Shown piece after piece: positions 1 through 6,049 of a stretch of 8,272 nucleotides of DNA (within the stretch, counting starts at the first letter, position 1; every line of letters starts with the position of its first letter). Location of the stretch: positions 1 through 8,272 of the forward strand of contig DIGE01000011.1 of assembly GCA_002419465.1 (NCBI GenBank), given 5' to 3'. The position numbers and the translations under genes are program-made. Origin of the DNA: Geobacter sp. UBA5730 (GTDB taxonomy: Bacteria; Desulfobacterota; Desulfuromonadia; Geobacterales; Pseudopelobacteraceae). The notes beneath the pieces are model-generated. The model did no database searches. It was not told the DNA's origin and saw only the letters and a list, made by a program, of their open reading frames with translations.

Positions 1-40
1 GTCATTTTTCAATGCCGATTGACAGTAAAGAGCGGTGATC

Positions 41-976
41 ATGTCTATTGATGAATATAATACACCTGAATCAAGCTGCATAAATGGGGGTGTTACCATG
101 AAACTATCTGTCGGCGACAAAGAAACCGATGATCTGGTTGAATGGGATACGGCATGGGAACCAGATCAAAGTGACGACTGCATCAGGGAGTTTGTAGAAT
201 ATCCTGATGATGAAGCAGACGAAGATTATTCCGGCGAGGGCACAATAAATTACAGACGCCTGATCAAACATCTTAAAAGAATTGCCCCACATATAGACTG
301 GCGAGTTGAAGATAAAGGGTATGACTATGATGATGGTGGCGGTTGTTGTTGGAACACCATCGCTGTACCCAATGAACAGTTGCATGAAGCAGAAATGATC
401 ATTGAACGGATAGAGCAATCTGGCGACATCATGCAGTTCTCCGGGCCAGAAGATTTTGCCGGTCCGATCTATGATGCGCGTGGAGAGTTGCGACAGGAGA
501 TTGCCGAGTTTGTAGCATCCATAGCAGCGTTAAGAGGTTACATCCTGTCTGGTTACCTAGAGCATCATGTTGAAACCAGCCAGGATGCTGAAAAACAGAT
601 CATGATCTTGATCAGCTTACTTGCAGATCTTTACGCAAATGGCTCACGATTGGCTCTTTGGGAAAGAATAGCAGAACTCGACGAGTACCCATGTCAGCGC
701 ATGCCATCAGATTTTCAAAAAGTTATGATGGAGCGCTATGGGCGTTATCTGGAGGGCCAAGATGCCAACCCCTTTGAGGACATTGTTATTGCCTGCGAAT
801 CCCTTGATTCAGTACAAGAACTGTACGATAACGGCAACCCGCACGATGTTGCTAGTGCTGTTGCCGAGTGGCAGTTTGGGTTTTGTTCAGGCGCTGGTTG
901 GGCTTCGTGCATTGTTGACGCCTTGAAGCCATTGCATGAAATTCTTTCAGGTATTCGCTATCAAGGCCGCAGATGA
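41..976 (+). CDS. Acidic protein of unknown function, possible DUF5063-like C-terminal half
   Basis: I do not recognise this gene with certainty. From ATG 41 it has 311 residues. The N-terminal third is very acidic (many D/E between residues 25 and 65). Around residues 94-104 sits an unusual YDYDDGGGCCW stretch. Residues 150-303 look helical. They contain LLADLYANGSRLAL (about 193-206) and end in EWQFGF...WASCIVDALKPLHEIL, which recalls the tryptophan and 'dALraLH' ending of DUF5063 proteins; this match is from memory and weak. No signal peptide or membrane segment is visible. Start choice: ATG 41 has AAAGAG about 8 nt upstream. GTG 35 is also in frame. ATG 98 has a better site (GGGGGTG, 86-92) and a perfect TATAAT at 56-61, so the true protein may be 292 residues. 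It is separated from hsdR by 101 bp and is probably transcribed independently. Its base composition is more AT-rich than the hsd genes. Confidence 0.7.
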   Translation: MSIDEYNTPESSCINGGVTMKLSVGDKETDDLVEWDTAWEPDQSDDCIREFVEYPDDEADEDYSGEGTINYRRLIKHLKRIAPHIDWRVEDKGYDYDDGGGCCWNTIAVPNEQLHEAEMIIERIEQSGDIMQFSGPEDFAGPIYDARGELRQEIAEFVASIAALRGYILSGYLEHHVETSQDAEKQIMILISLLADLYANGSRLALWERIAELDEYPCQRMPSDFQKVMMERYGRYLEGQDANPFEDIVIACESLDSVQELYDNGNPHDVASAVAEWQFGFCSGAGWASCIVDALKPLHEILSGIRYQGRR

Positions 977-1016
977 AGGATTTATATCGATTTTACCCGT
1001 TGACAGTGCGTCCTTA

Positions 1017-1045
1017 TTGTGTGAAACCTTTTTGCTGCATATCAT
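1017..1045 (+). promoter_or_regulatory. Candidate promoter of the hsd operon
   Basis: In the gap before hsdR, TTGTGT (1017-1022) and TATCAT (1040-1045) are separated by exactly 17 bp. The -10 box matches the sigma-70 consensus at 5 of 6 positions, the -35 box at 3 of 6. Transcription would start near 1052 and give a short leader before ATG 1078. The match is modest and rests on pattern alone. Confidence 0.3.
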
Positions 1046-1077
1046 AACAATTCCAGCCATATCAGCCACGGATACGC

Positions 1078-3531
1078 ATGCACAATCTCAGCGAAGACGA
1101 CATCAGCGTCAAGTACATTACGCCCGCGTTGAACAAATCAGGTTGGGACGAAACCACCCAGATCCGTCGCCAGGTGTCCTTCACCAAAGGGCGGATCATT
1201 GTGCGCGGCAGGCTGGTTAGTCGCGGCAAGGCCAAAAAGGCTGACTTCGTTCTCTATCACCAACATCTCCCCATTGCCCTCATAGAAGCCAAAAAGAGCA
1301 CCTTTAGCGCTGGCCACGGTATGCAGCAGGCTCTTGATTATGCCGCTACACTGCAGGTGCCGTTTGTGTTCTCCAGCAACGGCAAAGGTTTTGTGCTCCA
1401 TGATAAAACCGGATTGATTGCTCAAGGTGAAATTGAGCTGTCTATGGACGCATTTCCTCGGCCTGAAACCCTGTGGCAGGCCTATCGACAATGGAAAGGC
1501 CTTACCCCTGCTGAAGAAAAGATTGTGCTGCAACCATATTACGATGATGGCAGCGGCAAAGAGCCGCGCTATTACCAGCGTAATGCCATAAATGCTGCGG
1601 TTGAAGCCATTGCCAAAGGGCAGGATCGGGTATTGCTGGTCATGGCCACCGGCACCGGCAAGACCTACACCGCCTTTCAGATCATCTGGCGCTTGTGGAA
1701 GTCAGACTGGCGGACCGGCAAACAGAAGCGGGTACTGTTCCTGGCCGACCGTAACGTGCTGGTGGATCAGACCATGGTCAACGACTTTCGCCCCTTTGGC
1801 GCTACCATGGCCAAGCTGAGCACCGGCTCAAAAACCATTGAACGGGAAGACGGCACCATTACGGAGCTGACCACCGCCGTTGACAGCAAACGCCGCATTG
1901 ATACCTCCTATGAAATCTATCTAGGCCTGTATCAAGCCCTGACCGGCCCGGAAGAGCGCCAGAAACTCTTTAAGGAACTCTCTCGCGACTTCTTTGATCT
2001 GATCATCATTGACGAATGTCATCGTGGCAGCGCAGCCGAGGACTCTGCCTGGCGCGAAATCCTGGAGCATTTCACTACCGCAACCCAGATCGGCCTTACC
2101 GCCACCCCCAAAGAGACAGAGTACGTATCGAACATCAATTACTTTGGCCCGCCGGTTTTCAGCTACTCGCTCAAGCAGGGGATCAGCGACGGGTTTCTTG
2201 CACCGTATAAGGTGATCAAGGTGCATCTTGATATTGATGTGGAAGGCTATCGTCCCAAGCCGGGCGAGGTTGACAAGCAGGGCCTGGCCATTGATGACCG
2301 GATCTACAACCTCAAGGACTTTGACCGTGCAATCGTTATCGACACCCGCACCCAACGGGTTGCCAAGTGGATCTCTGACTACCTCAAGCAGAGTGGTGAT
2401 CGCTTTCAGAAGACCATCGTATTCTGTGTTGATACCGAACATGCGGCCCTGTTACGGCAGGCCTTGATCGTTGAAAACCAGGATCTGGTGCTGAAGAACG
2501 AGCGTTACATCATGCGGATTACCGGCGACGATGCTGCCGGGCAGGCGCAACTGGGCAACTTCATTGACCCGGAAAGTGACTATCCGGTGATTGTCACCAC
2601 CTCGCGGTTACTCTCAACCGGGGTTGATGCCCAGACTTGTCGTTTGATCGTGCTGGACCGGGCTGTTGGTTCCATGACCGAATTCAAGCAGATTGTCGGG
2701 CGCGGTACGCGGGTGCATGAAGACACCAAGAAGTACTTCTTTACCCTGGTTGATTTCCGCAAGGCCACTGCCCACTTTGCCGACCCTGACTTTGACGGCG
2801 AACCGGTGCAGATCTATGAACCGGGTGAAGATGATCCGGTCATACCGCCTGACGATGTTCCGCCCGTGGCTGATGAAGATGATCCCATTCCGCCAGAGCC
2901 AGGTGACGATGAAGAGATTATTTCAGACCCGCCACCAGTGGGGCCTGATCCACCGCCGCCTCAACCCAAGTATTATATCAAGGGTGAGACGATTTCTGTT
3001 GTCATGGAGCGGGTTGAATACCTGGATGAATACGGCAAACTGATCACCGAATCGCTACGCGATTATTCGCGTAAGGCTATCCGTGCCCAGTATGCCAGCC
3101 TTGACCAGTTTCTGCGTCGTTGGAAAACAGAAGAGCATAAGGAAGCGATTATTGAAGAACTTGCTGCCGAGGGATTGCTGCTTGATCCTCTGATGGAAGA
3201 GGTCGGTAAAGAGCTGGACCCATTTGATCTGATCTGCCACATCGCCTTTGACCAGCCCCCGCTTACCCGCCGGGAACGGGCCAACAACGTCAAAAAGCGG
3301 GATATCTTTACCAAGTACGGTCCGCAGGCCAGAGCGGTGCTTGAGGCCCTGCTTGCCAAATATCAGGATGAAGGCGTGGTAAGCGGCCTTGATAATGTCC
3401 GTGTTTTGGAGATTCCACCTTTCAACAACATGGGCACCCCGCTGCAGCTGATCAAACAGTTTGGCACCAAGGCCAACTTTGAGGATGCTGTCCACGAACT
3501 GCAGGATGCGCTGTATCAGGAGGCCATGTAA
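1078..3531 (+). CDS. hsdR: Type I restriction enzyme R (motor/nuclease) subunit, EcoEI-like
   Basis: This is the DNA translocase and endonuclease subunit of a type I restriction-modification complex. It binds the M2S core, pumps DNA with ATP and cuts distant unmodified DNA. The 817 residues are close to the length of EcoEI HsdR. The N-terminal nuclease core shows ADF (55-57) and EAK (70-72), the PD-(D/E)xK acidic and lysine residues. Helicase motifs follow in order: Walker A ATGTGKT (190-196), DECH (312-315), LTATP (340-344) and motif VI QIVGRGTR (538-545). Residues about 580-630 form a proline/aspartate-rich linker. Residues about 640-810 fit the EcoEI_R_C domain that contacts the core enzyme. 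All key residues are present, so it looks functional. ATG 1078 is the first in-frame start and has only a weak ribosome site (ACGGA). The stop lies 3 bp before hsdM. An R-M-S gene order with full-length HsdR is typical of type IB loci. Confidence 0.96.
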   Translation: MHNLSEDDISVKYITPALNKSGWDETTQIRRQVSFTKGRIIVRGRLVSRGKAKKADFVLYHQHLPIALIEAKKSTFSAGHGMQQALDYAATLQVPFVFSSNGKGFVLHDKTGLIAQGEIELSMDAFPRPETLWQAYRQWKGLTPAEEKIVLQPYYDDGSGKEPRYYQRNAINAAVEAIAKGQDRVLLVMATGTGKTYTAFQIIWRLWKSDWRTGKQKRVLFLADRNVLVDQTMVNDFRPFGATMAKLSTGSKTIEREDGTITELTTAVDSKRRIDTSYEIYLGLYQALTGPEERQKLFKELSRDFFDLIIIDECHRGSAAEDSAWREILEHFTTATQIGLTATPKETEYVSNINYFGPPVFSYSLKQGISDGFLAPYKVIKVHLDIDVEGYRPKPGEVDKQGLAIDDRIYNLKDFDRAIVIDTRTQRVAKWISDYLKQSGDRFQKTIVFCVDTEHAALLRQALIVENQDLVLKNERYIMRITGDDAAGQAQLGNFIDPESDYPVIVTTSRLLSTGVDAQTCRLIVLDRAVGSMTEFKQIVGRGTRVHEDTKKYFFTLVDFRKATAHFADPDFDGEPVQIYEPGEDDPVIPPDDVPPVADEDDPIPPEPGDDEEIISDPPPVGPDPPPPQPKYYIKGETISVVMERVEYLDEYGKLITESLRDYSRKAIRAQYASLDQFLRRWKTEEHKEAIIEELAAEGLLLDPLMEEVGKELDPFDLICHIAFDQPPLTRRERANNVKKRDIFTKYGPQARAVLEALLAKYQDEGVVSGLDNVRVLEIPPFNNMGTPLQLIKQFGTKANFEDAVHELQDALYQEAM

Positions 3532-3534
3532 TTC

Positions 3535-4992
3535 ATGTCAGCACGAAACACCGTTAAATCCATACAAGACATCATGCGCCAGGATGTGGGCGTTGATGGC
3601 GATGCCCAGCGCCTTTCCCAGCTTTGCTGGATGTTCTTCCTGAAAATTATCGACGATCAGGATCAGCAACTGGAGGTCATGCAGGATAACTACCAATCAC
3701 CCATCCCTGAAAAGTTTCAGTGGCGCAGTTGGGCGTCAGACCCGGAAGGGATCACCGGCGAGCTGTTGATGGCCTTTATCAATGAAGAACTGTTCCCTGC
3801 ACTCAAGGAACTTTCTGCCAGCGGGAGCAATGCCAACCGCGCCCGCGTGGTCAAAAGCGTATTTGAGGATGCCTACAACTACATGAAGTCCGGCCAACTG
3901 CTGCGTCAGGTAATCAACAAGATCAGCGGTGTTGATTTTAACGACCTGGCCGAGCGCAAGCACTTTGGCGACATCTACGAGCAGTTGCTGAACGATCTGC
4001 AGAGCGCCGGTAATGCAGGCGAGTATTACACCCCCCGCGCGGTCACCGCATTTATGGTGGACCGGATTGATCCAAAGCCCGGCGAGATCCTGTTTGACCC
4101 CTCCTGCGGCACCGGCGGCTTCCTTACCTGTTCAATCCGGCATATACGGGACCGGTATGTGAAAAAGGTGGAGGATGAAGAGGCCATGCAGGCTGGATTG
4201 CGGGCGGTGGAAAAGAAGCAGCTGCCCCACATGCTCTGCGTCACCAACATGCTGCTGCACGGCATTGAAGACCCCAGCTTTGTCCGCCATGACAACACCC
4301 TGGCACGGCCCTACATCAGCTACGGCAAGGATGACCGGGTAGATGTCATCCTCACCAATCCCCCCTTTGGTGGACGTGAAGAGGACGGCATAGAATCCAA
4401 CTTTCCTGCCCACTTCCGCACCAAAGAAACTGCCGACCTATTTCTGGCCCTGTTTATCCGCCTGCTCAAGAAGGGTGGCCGTGCTGCCATCGTTTTGCCG
4501 GACGGTTCGCTGTTCGGCGAAGGGGTCAAGACCCGCCTGAAAGAACACCTGCTGGAAGAATGCAACCTGCACACCATCGTGCGCCTGCCCAACAGCGTCT
4601 TTAAGCCCTACGCCAGCATCGGCACCAACCTGCTGTTCTTTGAAAAAGGGGAGCCGACCCAGGATGTCTGGTTTTTCGAGCACCGCGTGCCTGAGGGGCA
4701 AAAGGCCTACTCCATGACCAGACCGATCAGGGTTGAACACCTGCAAGGTTGCGTGAATTGGTGGGGCGGGGCAGAGAGGGAGGGACGGCAGGAAACCGAA
4801 CAGGCCTGGAAGGTGACCATTGATGAAATCAAGGCGCGGGGCTACAACCTTGATTTCAAAAATCCCCACACCGTGGCCGATGACCACGGCAACCCGGAAG
4901 AACTGCTGACACTGCTGAAAGAGAGCGAGCAGAAGACCGCACAGCTGCGTGACCAGTTAAAGGCTATACTGGGGGAGGCACTGCTGCGATGA
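3535..4992 (+). CDS. hsdM: Type I restriction-modification DNA methyltransferase M subunit
   Basis: This is the N6-adenine methyltransferase subunit. Two copies join one HsdS to modify the host recognition site and to form the core to which HsdR binds. The 485 residues match the usual length of type IB M subunits. Residues about 5-130 form the helical HsdM N-terminal domain (FLKIIDDQDQ, 35-44). The catalytic domain follows: GEYYTPRAV (162-170) as the entry to the SAM site, motif I FDPSCGTGGF (187-196), and motif IV NPPF (275-278), the NPPY/F signature of adenine N6 methylation. The C-terminal part, with GYNLD (436-440) and a helical tail, likely contacts HsdS. The ribosome site AGGAGG (3518-3523) lies inside the end of hsdR, 11 nt before the ATG, so the two genes are almost certainly co-transcribed and may be coupled. 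Nothing appears broken. Confidence 0.97.
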   Translation: MSARNTVKSIQDIMRQDVGVDGDAQRLSQLCWMFFLKIIDDQDQQLEVMQDNYQSPIPEKFQWRSWASDPEGITGELLMAFINEELFPALKELSASGSNANRARVVKSVFEDAYNYMKSGQLLRQVINKISGVDFNDLAERKHFGDIYEQLLNDLQSAGNAGEYYTPRAVTAFMVDRIDPKPGEILFDPSCGTGGFLTCSIRHIRDRYVKKVEDEEAMQAGLRAVEKKQLPHMLCVTNMLLHGIEDPSFVRHDNTLARPYISYGKDDRVDVILTNPPFGGREEDGIESNFPAHFRTKETADLFLALFIRLLKKGGRAAIVLPDGSLFGEGVKTRLKEHLLEECNLHTIVRLPNSVFKPYASIGTNLLFFEKGEPTQDVWFFEHRVPEGQKAYSMTRPIRVEHLQGCVNWWGGAEREGRQETEQAWKVTIDEIKARGYNLDFKNPHTVADDHGNPEELLTLLKESEQKTAQLRDQLKAILGEALLR

Positions 4993-5041
4993 GTTTTTTC
5001 TTGACGAATGATCGGGTGGGTGGCAGGATTATCTCAACAAT

Positions 5042-5078
5042 ACCCCCCACGCCTCTTAACAATGCGCACCAGGGGGGT
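5042..5078 (+). promoter_or_regulatory. GC-rich hairpin in the leader of the abi gene, possible attenuator or noncoding RNA
   Basis: The 127 bp between hsdM and abi hold no ORF but are structured. ACCCCCC (5042-5048) pairs perfectly with GGGGGGT (5072-5078) across a 23-nt loop that can add CGC/GCG (5050-5052 with 5064-5066). The same C-run (CCCCCCAC, 5043-5050) can instead pair with upstream GTGGGTGG (5016-5023) at 7 of 8 positions. Another G-rich copy, GGGTGGG (5099-5105), lies just before the abi ribosome site GGGTGA (5111-5116). The two 19-nt stretches starting at 5034 and 5056 are also alike at 14 of 19 positions. The pairings are seen directly; a regulatory role, or a separate small RNA starting near a TTGACG at 5001-5006, is inference. 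Confidence 0.35.
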
Positions 5079-5119
5079 TTCTCGTTTCTGGCTCTTTTGG
5101 GTGGGATTGCGGGTGAAGC

Positions 5120-6049
5120 ATGAGTAAGCCTGCCAAGTCCTATCAGGAACAGTTGAACATCCTCAAAAGCCGTGGTTTGGTTGTTGCTGACGAACCCTTT
5201 GCTCTCCACTGCCTGGAACACCACAACTATTACCGTCTCTCTGCCTATCGCTTCCCCTTTACGGTTTCCGGCAATCCCGATCAGTTCAAACCCGGCATCA
5301 CCTTCAAGCAATTATGGGATCTGTACTGTTTTGATCGTACCCTGCGGCAACTGGTGCTTGAGGCCTGCAAGCGGGTAGAGATCTCCGTGCGCTCCCGCTG
5401 GGCGTATGAAACAGGCCATCAGCTTGACCCGCTGGCCTATCTTGAAAGCCGTAATTTCAGAAATCCGGTGCTGCATGCCCGTGCCATTACCAATCTGGAC
5501 GATGAAATGAAGCGCAGCCGTGAAGATTTTATCATTCATCACCAGACCACGCTCGGTATGCCCTGGCCCCCTGTCTGGGTAGCGATTGAGGTGGCGTCAT
5601 TCGGCACCATATCAAACCTTGTCAGCCAGCTTGTCTCGCCGCATATTCGGCAGACTATCGCCAGCACCTATCAGCTTGATGAGAAAACCTTCTGTTCTCT
5701 CTTTCACCACCTTAGTGTGCTGCGTAATACCGCTGCGCACCATAGTCGGCTCTGGAACCGCAAGTTTGCCGTAACCTTCCAGTTACCCCGCAAAAAACCA
5801 GCTCACCTTTGGGTTAACTTCTGTAATGATCCACTGCATGGTGCTGGTAAAGAACGCAAGCTCTACAACTCGCTGGTGCTGCTTATCCATCTGATGCAGG
5901 TGATAGAACCAGCTACCCACTGGCCGCAACGCCTGATGCGTTTGATGCAAACGCTTACCCCGGCATTGATCAAGGATATGGGGTTTCCTTCTGACTGGCA
6001 ACAGCGTCCGATCTGGCAAGCGCTTACTGCCACTGGGGGTACGCCTTGA
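5120..6049 (+). CDS. Abi_2 family (AbiD/AbiF-type) abortive-infection protein with HEPN-like motif
   Basis: This is a 309-residue member of the Abi_2 (AbiD/AbiF) family, proteins that stop phage growth at the cost of the infected cell. Family hallmarks are visible in order: HHNYYRLSAYRFPF (34-47), ITFKQLWDLYCFDRTLR (60-76), KRVEISVRSRWAYE (84-97), WVAIEVASFGTISNLVSQL (153-171) and LRNTAAHHSRLWN (201-213). The last contains R202-x4-H207, the R-x4-6-H signature of HEPN ribonucleases, so RNA cleavage is the likely activity; the target cannot be read from sequence. The protein has no membrane segment and is probably cytosolic. The ATG is preceded by GGGTGA with short spacing. It sits between hsdM and hsdS and its TGA overlaps the hsdS TTG, so it is part of the hsd operon rather than a neighbour. 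Length is normal and no lesion is seen. Family assignment is firm; the mode of activation is unknown. Confidence 0.9.
   Translation: MSKPAKSYQEQLNILKSRGLVVADEPFALHCLEHHNYYRLSAYRFPFTVSGNPDQFKPGITFKQLWDLYCFDRTLRQLVLEACKRVEISVRSRWAYETGHQLDPLAYLESRNFRNPVLHARAITNLDDEMKRSREDFIIHHQTTLGMPWPPVWVAIEVASFGTISNLVSQLVSPHIRQTIASTYQLDEKTFCSLFHHLSVLRNTAAHHSRLWNRKFAVTFQLPRKKPAHLWVNFCNDPLHGAGKERKLYNSLVLLIHLMQVIEPATHWPQRLMRLMQTLTPALIKDMGFPSDWQQRPIWQALTATGGTP

Noticed and set aside
19..24. Perfect TTGACA as a -35 box for the first gene
   Set aside because: The nearest good -10 (TATAAT, 56-61) is 31 bp away, too far for sigma-70; no acceptable -10 lies at 16-18 bp.
104..418. Open frame of 104 codons on the - strand
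   Set aside because: It is antisense to the first gene, has no family features and no ribosome site; treated as a shadow.
1000..1005. TTGACA upstream of hsdR as a -35 box
   Set aside because: At 16-18 bp spacing the sequence (around TGAAAC) does not resemble a -10; the TTGTGT/TATCAT pair further on fits better.
1921..2442. Open frame of 173 codons on the - strand inside hsdR
   Set aside because: It lies opposite the helicase domain, whose motifs prove the + strand frame; the antisense product looks like no known protein.
4438..4887. Open frame of 149 codons on the - strand inside hsdM
   Set aside because: It mirrors the conserved methyltransferase coding strand and is a composition-driven shadow.
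4994..4999. T6 run after hsdM as an intrinsic terminator
   Set aside because: No stable stem precedes it, so it should not separate hsdM from abi.
5001..5029. Promoter TTGACG with CAGGAT at 17 bp in front of abi
   Set aside because: The -10 matches only 3 of 6 positions; kept only as a possible origin of a leader RNA, not listed as a promoter.
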